Below are positions 16,505 to 24,816 of a DNA stretch of 52,590 bases, in pieces (the stretch's first letter is position 1; each line of letters starts with the position of its first letter). Where the stretch lies: contig ONBB01000013.1 of the NCBI GenBank assembly GCA_900315935.1, positions 1-52,590 on the forward strand, written 5' to 3'. Position numbers and translations under genes: made by a program. Below the pieces are notes generated by a model. It searched no databases. It saw nothing but the letters and a program-made list of their open reading frames with translations, and was not told the DNA's origin. Source of the DNA: an uncultured Bacteroidales bacterium. Its GTDB lineage: Bacteria > Bacteroidota > Bacteroidia > Bacteroidales > P3.

Positions 16505-16876
16505 TCATTCATCTGTTGGAATGATTACGGGAATGGTATATCTTATTCGGTTCGTAGTTTCATTATTTACGGTTTTGTTCTTTTCACCGCCAACGTTAAA
16601 CACACTTGCAACAGATATTTTTGCTCCTGATTCAGTTGATTTTGCATCCATAACGGTAACAGCAATATCTATTTCGACTTCAATACAGTGCAACCTGTTG
16701 CCATCTGTGCCAAATATGTATCTACCTTTATTTTTTTCTCCATATGAATAAACTTCTTTTGTGGCAATTGTGTTTTTGCCATACTTTTTATTAAGTTCCT
16801 TTGTACTTTCTATTATTTGGCTAACAACCAAACTTTGAAATTCTTTAATTTCCATTTTCTCTATTTTATTGTTCAA
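16505..16876 (-). CDS. Trypco2-like domain protein
   Basis: A 123-residue protein. An N-terminal helix (MEIKEFQSLVVSQIIESTKEL) is followed by strands typical of the trypco2 domain: RLHCIEVEIDIAVTVMDA, SGAKISVASVFNVGGE and NRIRYTIPVIIP. Trypco domains are known from comparative genomics as companions of trypsin-like and NTP-dependent bacterial conflict systems. No protease gene is seen here. It is the first gene of the cassette with the receiver and kinase-like genes, 43 bases apart. No good consensus promoter was found in front of it; TATAGTTG near 16883 is the nearest -7-like box. Confidence 0.65.
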   Translation of the reverse strand: MNNKIEKMEIKEFQSLVVSQIIESTKELNKKYGKNTIATKEVYSYGEKNKGRYIFGTDGNRLHCIEVEIDIAVTVMDAKSTESGAKISVASVFNVGGEKNKTVNNETTNRIRYTIPVIIPTDE

Positions 16877-16953
16877 CTATATAACTCTATTTTCGACATT
16901 TTATTGCTCTATGATTGCGTTTTCTTCGGGGATTATGTTGTATGGAAGACTTT

Positions 16954-19900
16954 TTACTCCCCAGCCATGCGGAATTCTAATTCGTAGTTCTTGATGAAGT
17001 CGATTTCCTCTTGTGTCAAGCCGTATAAGGGGCCTATATAATCGTCTATTTCGTCGATTATGGCTTTTGAACGAACGATTTTGTATTCTTTGAAAACATC
17101 CATTGTGTACTTCGATTCAACTGAAACATTACGCGTGTTTACATTCTTTTCAATATCAGCCACATATCTTTTATATAATTCTTCAATCTGAGTCTTCTGT
17201 TTTGACGTTATTTCTTTAACAGGTATGGTGAAATCGAAAATGTCATAGGTACTCCAGCTTAGATTATTAGAATACACCTGATAAAACCAAAACGCAAGAC
17301 TGCTACTCAATGCGCACGCAACAACATCTCTCCATTCAGTTTTTACGTTGAACGAGGATTCTTTATTAGAGTATGTTGTATAATTGGTAACTACCTTAAA
17401 GTATCTTCCTCCTACAGTTCTGTAAAAAACAGGAAGTCCATTATTAGCCAACAAATCTCCAATGGGTGTTGCTTTGAACAGCTTAGATAGTATCTGCGAT
17501 TCTATAGGCTTACTAATTTTGGCAATTCTACCAGTTCTTACAAATTGGCGAGAATTTATGAACTCTAAATGATCAACAAGGTATTGAAGATTGAAGTTTT
17601 CTCCTCTTCTGTACATTTGGGTTGTCAGCAGTGTTTTGCACCTCTGCATTGACTTTGTAAACATAATAATTGACGAATTCACAACTGCATTTTTGAAAAC
17701 TGGTTTAGGGCGTACTGCATATGAAGAAATGGAGATTGGTTCACAATTACTTAGTATAATGTTGTGTATGCCAGATACAGAATCATTTGATGTTATTGGC
17801 ATGGGCACAATAAAAGCCAGTTGTCCATGGCTCGCCATCATGTTATAGCCGAGTTCAAGAAATAGAACATACGTGTCTAAAGAACCTTTTTGCTTCCCTT
17901 TTATTGTTCTAGCACTATTGTATAAGTTTTTGAATAAACTCTTGTGTTCTTGTGATAGTTTTGCTCCATACGGCGGATTGCCGATGACGATATCAAACCC
18001 GCCGTTGTCGAAGATGTCTTTGAACCAAGTGTGCCAGAGGAAGAAGTCTTGGTTGGCGGAGCAGTCCATCTTCTCTAACCTGGCGAGGGAAGCGGGTGTG
18101 CCGCCGATGCTCTCGCGGATGAGGGTCTTTACCTCTTCGTTGATGGCCTGTCGCATACTGGCTTTCTGCTTGTGGTCGGTGACGGAGAAATACTCGCGCA
18201 ACAGGCGTTGCAAGTTCTGTCGGCTGGTATGGCTATCAATACCCAGCACCAACTGCATCGATTTGGATTGTCCGCCACGTAAACGGCTCGAGATACGGCT
18301 TAGGTCAAAGCCCTCAAAACTCTCGATAAGGCTATTGCCCTGCATAAACTTGTAGTCGAAGTTGGGCAGGGGCTCCGGCTTGTCGGCATCCACCACAATA
18401 CTCAGCCAAAAACGTAGGCGGGCGATGTCGATGGCACCTTTCTCTATATCGACGCCATAGATGTTGTTCTCGATGATTTCTTTCTTTAGTTGGCTCCTGC
18501 TGTACTCGATTTTCCTGCTCGCTGCGCTCACGAAATCTTGTTGATCTTGTAGATTATCTTTTGCGTTGCTTCGCTCGCAATTGGATGCGTCAACAGAATC
18601 TATAAGATTTACAAGATCTCTGCCCGCAGGGCTAGGATAATAGAGTGCCTCGCGGCAGCGCCAGAGTTCATTCAAAAGGCCCATGGGGAAGGCGCCGCTA
18701 CCGATGGCGGGGTCGCAAATTTTCACCTCACGGAGGGCAGTGTCGAGGGTGTCGCGGTAAGGCTCCAACTCGGGTTGCATCTCGTAAGTCTCAACAAATC
18801 TTCTTATACTCCTGCTCGTTGCACTCGCGAAATCTTGTTGATCTTGTAGATTATTATTTGCATCGCTTCGCTCGCAATTGGGTGTGTCAGCAGAATCTAC
18901 CAGATTTACAAGATCTCTGCCCGAAGGGCTAGGAGTTTCAGATACGCGAGAGGAGAGGTAGGCTATCAGGCTCTCTTTACACATGTAGCGGACTATCTCC
19001 TTGGGGGTATAGAAGGCACCTTTGGCTTTGTTGTCCTCCAGCAGACTCTCGAAGATCTTGCCCAGCATCTCGGGGTCGACACCCACCTCGGCATCGTCGG
19101 GGTCGTTCTCGTCGACGGTGAAGTTGTAGGAAGCCATAAAGGTGAACAAGTCCTCAAAGAGTGAGGCCGGCAGAGTGATATTCTCTTCATCGACAGCATC
19201 ACGCTCAAAAAGACCTCCGTTCAGATATGGTAATGCATCAATGTGTGAATGTGTTAATGCGTTAGTGCTACCGCCATTCCACTCCTTCAACAATGACAAG
19301 TCCCAATCATTCTCCAAGAATACCTTTTCTCGATTTTGGGGTTCGGTGTTGAAGATACCAAAGAAAAGTGGTTTCAACACCTTCTCGAGGAAGTCGCCTT
19401 GATGTGGACTGAAGAAGAAGAGGTCGCGCAGAAAAGCAAGATTGCCTTTTAACCAGCCTTTCTTCTGCAGGAAATGCAGGAAGACGATGCGTCCCATCAT
19501 TTTCTTCACATAATCATGAATGTGTAAATGCGTTAATGTGTTAATGTGTGAGTGGATGATATAGTCGCAGATGCGGTCGTAGTGGCGGTGATACTCATCG
19601 AAGAACTCCTTGCTGAGGGCATCGACAGAGAAGGCCTCCCTGAGGTCGGACAACTTGAAACGCCCATTCTTCTCCGCCACCTTCCCCAGGCGCTCTAAAG
19701 GGGTTTTGTATTGCCCCTGCTCGTCACCCAGGATATAGGAGAAACGCTTGGCAGCAGTATTTCCTTCCTTTAGGTCGCATATATAGGATAACCGCCAATG
19801 ATTCCCATCGTCGAAGACTGCTATCGCTCCATCGACATCATATTTTAGGTAGGGCTGTATCAGCTTGCGCAAGCCCACACGTTTGCGGCGCACGTCGCCG

Positions 19901-20121
19901 CCATTGGCCACACGGGTATAGAAGAAACCCAACAGCCGCCCGTCGGTGTCTTCCATTTGGCCGATATAATGGCTTTTGTCGCCCTCGGCGTTGGTGTCGA
20001 GCGGTTCGGGAGTTGTGGCCACATCGTTGCAGCCGAAAAGGTGGTGGACAATCTCGTTGCTATAGGTCCTATAGTTGAACGAAGATTTGAATATCTTGCG
20101 GAGGGTTTCTAATGAGGTCAT
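16954..20121 (-). CDS. Eco57I-type (type IIG/PglX-like) adenine methyltransferase with intragenic repeats
   Basis: A 1055-residue N6-adenine methyltransferase. Motifs in order are GAFYTPKEIVRYMC (motif X region), DPAIGSGAFPMGLL (motif I, SAM binding), NNIYGVDIEKGAIDIA, and DIVIGNPPYG (motif IV, catalytic NPPY), with a C-terminal target-recognition region. The N-terminal part contains FLHFLQKKGWL and LNGGLFE, seen in PglX-like and Eco57I proteins. Four insertions interrupt it: two copies of a roughly 42-residue peptide containing GRDLVNL and NLQDQQDF (18513-18637, 18810-18934), and two octamer-derived stretches with LTHSHI and HSHINTLTHLH. It pairs with the upstream helicase as a restriction-like system. 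The gene body between the insertions looks intact. Confidence 0.88.
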   Translation of the reverse strand: MTSLETLRKIFKSSFNYRTYSNEIVHHLFGCNDVATTPEPLDTNAEGDKSHYIGQMEDTDGRLLGFFYTRVANGGDVRRKRVGLRKLIQPYLKYDVDGAIAVFDDGNHWRLSYICDLKEGNTAAKRFSYILGDEQGQYKTPLERLGKVAEKNGRFKLSDLREAFSVDALSKEFFDEYHRHYDRICDYIIHSHINTLTHLHIHDYVKKMMGRIVFLHFLQKKGWLKGNLAFLRDLFFFSPHQGDFLEKVLKPLFFGIFNTEPQNREKVFLENDWDLSLLKEWNGGSTNALTHSHIDALPYLNGGLFERDAVDEENITLPASLFEDLFTFMASYNFTVDENDPDDAEVGVDPEMLGKIFESLLEDNKAKGAFYTPKEIVRYMCKESLIAYLSSRVSETPSPSGRDLVNLVDSADTPNCERSDANNNLQDQQDFASATSRSIRRFVETYEMQPELEPYRDTLDTALREVKICDPAIGSGAFPMGLLNELWRCREALYYPSPAGRDLVNLIDSVDASNCERSNAKDNLQDQQDFVSAASRKIEYSRSQLKKEIIENNIYGVDIEKGAIDIARLRFWLSIVVDADKPEPLPNFDYKFMQGNSLIESFEGFDLSRISSRLRGGQSKSMQLVLGIDSHTSRQNLQRLLREYFSVTDHKQKASMRQAINEEVKTLIRESIGGTPASLARLEKMDCSANQDFFLWHTWFKDIFDNGGFDIVIGNPPYGAKLSQEHKSLFKNLYNSARTIKGKQKGSLDTYVLFLELGYNMMASHGQLAFIVPMPITSNDSVSGIHNIILSNCEPISISSYAVRPKPVFKNAVVNSSIIMFTKSMQRCKTLLTTQMYRRGENFNLQYLVDHLEFINSRQFVRTGRIAKISKPIESQILSKLFKATPIGDLLANNGLPVFYRTVGGRYFKVVTNYTTYSNKESSFNVKTEWRDVVACALSSSLAFWFYQVYSNNLSWSTYDIFDFTIPVKEITSKQKTQIEELYKRYVADIEKNVNTRNVSVESKYTMDVFKEYKIVRSKAIIDEIDDYIGPLYGLTQEEIDFIKNYELEFRMAGE
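18513..18637. repeat. 125-bp palindromic element inside the methyltransferase, copy A
   Basis: It begins TCCTGCTCGCTGCGCTCA and ends CAGGGCTAGGA. Inside are inverted arms: AAATCTTGTTGATCTTGTAG on the left and the near-complement CTATAAGATTTACAAGATCT on the right. It encodes, on the minus strand, a peptide containing GRDLVNLIDS and NLQDQQDFVS, in frame with the methyltransferase. A second copy lies at 18810-18934. Confidence 0.85.
18810..18934. repeat. 125-bp palindromic element inside the methyltransferase, copy B
   Basis: Same length, boundaries and orientation as copy A, with scattered substitutions, and also in frame. It lies between the MTase motif X region (about residue 375) and motif I (about 470). 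Confidence 0.85.
19233..19264. repeat. 8-bp repeat tract in the methyltransferase, tract 1
   Basis: Four octamers on the plus strand: ATGCATCA, ATGTGTGA, ATGTGTTA, ATGCGTTA. They encode the NALTHSHIDA segment just before the conserved LNGGLFE. Confidence 0.8.
19520..19551. repeat. 8-bp repeat tract in the methyltransferase, tract 2
   Basis: Four octamers on the plus strand: ATGTGTAA, ATGCGTTA, ATGTGTTA, ATGTGTGA. They encode HSHINTLTHLH just before the conserved FLHFLQKKGWL region. Confidence 0.8.
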
Positions 20122-20151
20122 ATTTCTTGTTTTTTAGTGTATTGCTTGTTT

Positions 20152-20766
20152 GATGGTCGCTGCGCTCAAAATTTTAAAAAAATCTGTCCAAAATTCTTCA
20201 AGTTCATTTTCTATAATTTTCCACATTCAATTTTCTTGTAATTTTGAGACCCTTGGCCGACCATGATTATTTTATTGATGGTCGCTGTGCTCAAAATTTT
20301 AGAAAAATTCTGTCCAAAATTCTTCAAGTTCATTTTCTATAATTTTCCCCATTCAATTTTCTTGTAATTTTGAGGCCCTTGGCCGACCATGATTATTTTA
20401 TTGATGGTCGCTGCGCTCAAGATTTTAGAAAAATTCTATCCAAAATTCTTCAAGTTCATTTTCTATAATTTTTCCCATTCAATTTTCTTGTAATTTTGAG
20501 GCCCTTGGCCGACCATGATTATTTTATTGATGGTCGCTGCGCTCAAAATTTTAAAAAAATCTGTCCAAAATTCTTCAAGTTCATTTTCTATAATTTTCCC
20601 CATTCAATTTTCTTGTAATTTTGAGGCCCTTGGCCGACCATATTGCTTATTTGATGGTCGCTGTGCTCAAGATTTTAGAAAAATTCTGTCCAAAATTCTT
20701 CAAGTCCATTTTCTATAATTTTCCCCATTCAATTTTCTAGTAATTTTGAGGCCGTAGGCCGACCAT
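20152..20766. repeat. Five tandem ~125-bp repeats between methyltransferase and helicase
   Basis: Units start at 20152, 20277, 20403, 20529 and 20653 with GATGGTCGCTG(C/T)GCTCAA and end ...GGCCGACCAT. Spacings are 125, 126, 126 and 124 bases. The ends of each unit are inverted relative to each other (ATGGTCG...CTCAAAATT), so each unit can fold back. Units are nearly identical to one another. The array fills the whole gap between the two genes, within the methyltransferase leader. Confidence 0.92.
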
Positions 20767-20772
20767 GATTAT

Positions 20773-23700
20773 TCAAATGAATGTTTCAGAAAGGATGATG
20801 TCCGCAGTGGTGAGCGCCACTTGCTTGGTGGTCGTCTCGGTTTGCGGCTGTCCATAACGGCTGTCCAAATCCTCAAGCTGCTCCAAAATCTTAATCATGG
20901 GAGCAGGCTCCTTCTTCTGTTTCTTCGACATACGGATAAGGGCGTCGGCTAGCTGATTGTAGGTGCCACGTTCCACCAGCTGTTTCAGTCGGTCAACGGT
21001 GTGGCGGCCTTCATCATCGAGCATTGGACGCACCTCGCGTAGGAAGGCGGCGGCTTTCTTGGCGTCGTTGTCTTTGCTGCCGATCTTGGGCTTGTCGTCC
21101 TGATGCTCACGCTGCTGGTCAAGAGTGTATTGCTTCAAAGCTGTCCGCACCTGCTCATAGTGTAGAGGCTCGCTGTCGCCAAACGACACAGCCTTCTCGT
21201 CGGGCTCAGCATAGAAGATGTCCGCCGCCTCAAGGAAGGATAGCTCGCGGATGGATTCACCGACAAGATAGAAGGCCTTCTTGAAGTCTGACGAAAGATA
21301 AGATATTGTGTTAATGTGTGAATGCGTTAATGTGTTAGTGTTTGGATTTCTTGCGCAGCGACTTTTGGGTGGCAGATGTTTGATTTTGCGGTAAAGAGTG
21401 GGATTGGTATCGTGGAGGTGCCGCACCTCGCGTAGCAATTCTAGGCTGCGGTCGGTCTCATCGCGCACGTCGGCGTTGAAGAGTTTGAATTCGTGTACCA
21501 TCTCCTCGTGCGAGTAGATGCGGGTGTCCTCGCCGAGGGCGGAATGGAAACTCTGCAACTTGATGAGCGAGTTCTTCTTGAGGCTGATGATGGCATCGCC
21601 CGGGTCGGAAGGGTAGAACATATAGTTGTAGATGGCGTCGGCGGTGGAGCCGATACGGTTCACACGGCCAATGCGCTGCATCAGGCGGGTGGCGTTCCAA
21701 GGACTGTCGTAATTGACGATGACATTGGCGCGGTGCAGGTTGACACCCTCGGCCAGCACATCGGAGGTGATGATGATGTTATAGTCATTACGCCACTCCT
21801 TCTTGTATTTGGCATCGAAGTTCGCCTGGATGGTCTCACGCAGACGGTTGCGATTCCTGGCACAGACGGCAAGGATGTCGCTGCGATGCAGACGTTCTTT
21901 CAGTTCTTTCTCCAGATAGTTGACGGTATCGACACTCTCGCTGAACACCACCAGCTTGCCTTCAAGGTTCTTGCTCTTGTCGAAGAGCTCATCCTCCAGC
22001 ATGCTGACAAAGAGGTCCAACTTGGGGTCGGATTTCACCTTGTCCCACCGTTTGCAGAGGTTTTCCAGCACCTCGGCATCGTATTCCAACATCGGCAAAA
22101 ATTCAGGCTTGAAGTCGGCAGCACGGAACACAATCTCATTCTGTTCAAAGCCCTTGCCGATGGCTAGCTCGATTATCTCGTCCAACTCCATCCCGTCGGC
22201 CTGCAGTTTCTTTACATTCAGTTCGGGGGCGATGATTACTTTGTCCTCGTTGAACATCTTTATCATACCATTAGTGGCGTCGAGTAGCGTGTGGAGCGAA
22301 CGACGGAAAGCGTCAAAGCTGCTCTCCAGACGCTTGACCATGTGGGTTTGGTAGATGCCGGCCAGCGAGTCGGCCACCTGCTTGGCTTTCTTGCCTGATG
22401 GAACTTTATACGATGGGCAATACTCTACAGCACGATAGCGGGCATAGTTGAGGCCGCTGCCGTCGAACATCTCGGGGTTGTCATCCTTCAGATTGGCGGT
22501 GGGCGTATCTACCAACTTTTTGTAGGTGTCGACGAAGAGCATCAACACCTCGGGCGACATCTGATAGGTGCGGTCGGTGGGGTCGAGCAGTTGGGGGAAA
22601 TGAATCTCACCGGCATAACGAGGTTCGTGCTGGATGTTGCTGCGGGTGCGGCGCACCATCACCTTCTCCAACACCGTGTGGCGCATCTGCTGGTTGATGT
22701 CGTCGATATGGCTGGTGAGGTAATCTGCACTCAGGACACGACGTTGCGACATGAGGCTTTTGAACTCCTTAATCCACGGGGCGAAAGTGTCGGCGATGTT
22801 ACCCACACCGTCGAGGGTGCAGCGGGCGGTGTCCTGGAACAACAGAAGCTGATTCTTGATATCCTCGGGCGTGTTGTTGAGCGGGGTGGCCGAGAGCAGG
22901 AGGACACGCTTGCCACCCTTGACATTACCCTTGTTGAGGCGTGCCGACTTGCAGATACGTTGCAACAGGTCGTAGTTGTCGTTGCTGTCGTGGCGGAAGT
23001 TGTGCGCCTCATCGACAATGATAAGGTCGTAGTATTCTTTCTCATCGTAGCCATCGCCTTCGATGACTTTATCAAGACTTCCGTTGGTGATAAAGCGGCT
23101 ATATTTGTTCTTGATACGGAAGTCTGCAAAAGTGTCTTCCCAGTTGCTTTTAACAGCAGGTGGGAAGATGACGAGGATGCGGGTATTGTCTCCATTGGCG
23201 GCGATGAATCGCTGAGCAATCATAGCAGCCACTACGGTTTTACCCAAACCCACCACGTCGGCAATGAAGCATCCGCTGTGTTTCATCATGATGTCATAGC
23301 CATGCACCACAGCGTCGCGCTGGTAGGTAAGGTTGTCATAGTTGTCGGGCAGCTGTGGAATGAAATCATCCTCGACCTGGTTGCCGAAGTGGTCGATGAG
23401 CATCCGCATGTATAGCTCGTATGGAGTGGGCTGATAGTCTTCTGGTGCAAGATGGGTCTTACCGACGATATGGTTCACATCGTCCAAGGTCACCGGAATG
23501 GCATCGTTCCATAGATGTTGAAACTCCTCTTCGCAATAATGTACATCGTCATAGTCTTTCATGTCCACATTCAGCTCGTAGCGGGGCGGCTCGGTGGTGC
23601 CGAGGCCCTGGGCGCTGAGGTTGCTGCTGCCCATGATGACCCAGCCGTCGCTGTGCTCGCTGTGGTTCCTGGGCAGGCAGAGGTAGAATTTGGCATGCAG

Positions 23701-24090
23701 GTCTTTGGTGGGGTGGATGCGTAGTTGCAGGCGACCGTCAGCAATATCGGTGCAGAACTGACGGATGCCCTCATCCACTTCGGAAGAATATTCCGATTGA
23801 TAAACATCGCGAAGGAAATCCTCGCAGTATTGTTCCAGGCTTACCTCCTTGTCGCCAAAGAAGAGCTTGCCGGCAGCCTGCGATTGACGGAAAAGGTTGT
23901 CGATATTGATGCCGACGAGGATACGAATCTCTTGCACATTGTCCAGTTCTTTGCGCAGTATGAAGTATCCGCTGGAACGAAAATAGCCAACCACGGCATG
24001 GAAGATGTCGAAGTTGGCCATTGCAGAGGCGATGCCGTGAAACTTGTCCATCAGCGTCGACTCGATATTGTTGAAAAACTTGGTACTCAT
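20773..24090 (-). CDS. PLD-nuclease / SNF2-type helicase
   Basis: An 1105-residue protein. Residues 1-200 form a phospholipase D-like domain with the H-x-K motif LHAKFYLC (H132, K134) and GSSNLSAQGL. A SNF2/superfamily 2 helicase follows: Walker A VVGLGKTVV (about 272), DEAH box IIVDEAHNFR, LLLSATPLNN, then the C-terminal lobe with LVVFSESVDTV and LMQRIGRVNRIG. An octamer-encoded stretch (TNTLTHSHINTISYL) interrupts the C-terminal third. Together with the Eco57I-type methyltransferase it makes a two-gene restriction-like pair. DISARM and BREX use similar parts, but their other genes (DrmB, PglZ, BrxL) are absent. It is transcribed first, ahead of the methyltransferase. Confidence 0.87.
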   Translation of the reverse strand: MSTKFFNNIESTLMDKFHGIASAMANFDIFHAVVGYFRSSGYFILRKELDNVQEIRILVGINIDNLFRQSQAAGKLFFGDKEVSLEQYCEDFLRDVYQSEYSSEVDEGIRQFCTDIADGRLQLRIHPTKDLHAKFYLCLPRNHSEHSDGWVIMGSSNLSAQGLGTTEPPRYELNVDMKDYDDVHYCEEEFQHLWNDAIPVTLDDVNHIVGKTHLAPEDYQPTPYELYMRMLIDHFGNQVEDDFIPQLPDNYDNLTYQRDAVVHGYDIMMKHSGCFIADVVGLGKTVVAAMIAQRFIAANGDNTRILVIFPPAVKSNWEDTFADFRIKNKYSRFITNGSLDKVIEGDGYDEKEYYDLIIVDEAHNFRHDSNDNYDLLQRICKSARLNKGNVKGGKRVLLLSATPLNNTPEDIKNQLLLFQDTARCTLDGVGNIADTFAPWIKEFKSLMSQRRVLSADYLTSHIDDINQQMRHTVLEKVMVRRTRSNIQHEPRYAGEIHFPQLLDPTDRTYQMSPEVLMLFVDTYKKLVDTPTANLKDDNPEMFDGSGLNYARYRAVEYCPSYKVPSGKKAKQVADSLAGIYQTHMVKRLESSFDAFRRSLHTLLDATNGMIKMFNEDKVIIAPELNVKKLQADGMELDEIIELAIGKGFEQNEIVFRAADFKPEFLPMLEYDAEVLENLCKRWDKVKSDPKLDLFVSMLEDELFDKSKNLEGKLVVFSESVDTVNYLEKELKERLHRSDILAVCARNRNRLRETIQANFDAKYKKEWRNDYNIIITSDVLAEGVNLHRANVIVNYDSPWNATRLMQRIGRVNRIGSTADAIYNYMFYPSDPGDAIISLKKNSLIKLQSFHSALGEDTRIYSHEEMVHEFKLFNADVRDETDRSLELLREVRHLHDTNPTLYRKIKHLPPKSRCARNPNTNTLTHSHINTISYLSSDFKKAFYLVGESIRELSFLEAADIFYAEPDEKAVSFGDSEPLHYEQVRTALKQYTLDQQREHQDDKPKIGSKDNDAKKAAAFLREVRPMLDDEGRHTVDRLKQLVERGTYNQLADALIRMSKKQKKEPAPMIKILEQLEDLDSRYGQPQTETTTKQVALTTADIILSETFI
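21306..21337. repeat. 8-bp repeat tract in the helicase
   Basis: Four octamers on the plus strand: TTGTGTTA, ATGTGTGA, ATGCGTTA, ATGTGTTA. They encode the NTLTHSHINT segment in the helicase. Confidence 0.8.
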
Positions 24091-24149
24091 AAGGCTTGGC
24101 GTTTGACGCGCTTCGCCTTTCAGATGATATAAAAAGCTATCCGTGATAC

Positions 24150-24262
24150 TTTCAATGCACCCGAGGATTTACTGGACTACCTACTACCATACAAGAAAGC
24201 ACACGGATAAACCGCGTGCGTTCCGCTTTCTTGGCAGGTAGTACATTGAAAAGTGTCCAGTT
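24150..24262. mobile_element. Possible insertion-sequence remnant with inverted arms
   Basis: Nested complementary arms flank the centre: TTTCAATG (24150) with CATTGAAA (24244), ACTACC (24183) with GGTAGT (24237), and CAAGAAAGC (24192) with GCTTTCTTG (24225). A plus-strand frame reads APEDLLDYLLPYKKAHG then stops. The outer AAGTGTCCAGTTT (24251-24263) recurs inverted near 49610. A decayed IS end is likely; a leader hairpin of the helicase mRNA is the alternative. Confidence 0.4.
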
Positions 24263-24669
24263 TTTCGGGTACTCCAAAGAAAAGCAAAAACGCCTATAAA
24301 ATTATGTATTTATTCTTTTATTCTATTGTTTCGATAGGTTGTCCTTTTTGTTATTATTTCGGCTGCAAATTTACATAAAAATTCTGGATTCAAACACAGA
24401 CGCATTAAAAAAATTGCCATGCAGCCAGAATTAGGCATGAGGATGTGCCTGATTTACAGCCTACTTGGAGGATTATAGGGCACCGGCATGGACTAATCTC
24501 CCATCCGCAAGGACTACGTCCGCAGAGGACAATCGCCTCACGAATGCCCGCTCTACAACTGAATGTTGCCGCTGTTTTTTAGCAGGAAGATACTCCCCTT
24601 CCCGAACAGCATATCGGGACGCGGAGTGTGCTTTTTTTAGGGTGCCGGAGACACCTCCCTGCCAATCCC

Positions 24670-24731
24670 CTAGAGAGTAAAAAGAGGAGCAAAACCTATA
24701 GCATACTACATACTGTGTATTAGGCAGTTGC
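24670..24731 (+). repeat. Dispersed intergenic repeat, diverged copy 3
   Basis: CTAGAGAGTAAAAAGAGGAG then CAAAACCTATAGC and GGCAGTTGC match the order of elements in the copies at 289 and 7828. Confidence 0.45.
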
Positions 24732-24816
24732 AACCCTCGGTTTCGGGGTGCATTTTCGGTTTTTTTGCTGAAAAATGCGGGGTGGCGGAGCGGTAGCGCG
24801 CCGCGAGGGTAAGGTG

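Larger units (their letters stand above)
24091..24816. other. Gene-free region upstream of the helicase
   Basis: Contains a long hairpin and possible IS remnant (24150-24262), a -7-like TAAATTTG on the minus strand (24373-24366) with TTTG 17 bases further up (24394-24391), and a diverged dispersed repeat near 24670-24731. Open frames on both strands at 24465-24733 show no family features and are not called. Confidence 0.5.

Noticed and set aside
20152-20766. CRISPR array
   Set aside because: The repeats are contiguous 125-bp units without unique spacers and there is no cas gene nearby.
16954-24090. Complete BREX or DISARM system
   Set aside because: Only a methyltransferase and a PLD-helicase are present; no PglZ, BrxL, BrxC, DrmA/B or DUF1998 gene is found in the window.
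24465-24733. Overlapping short frames on both strands
   Set aside because: No leader, domain or promoter, and one end overlaps a dispersed repeat.
24749-24775. Terminator of the thiamine operon
   Set aside because: A GCATTTT...AAAATGC hairpin exists, but on the minus strand it is followed by ACCCCG rather than T residues.
24775-24816. tRNA gene
   Set aside because: A GGCGGAGCGGTAGCGCG string resembles a D-arm, but no anticodon stem, T-arm or acceptor stem can be formed.
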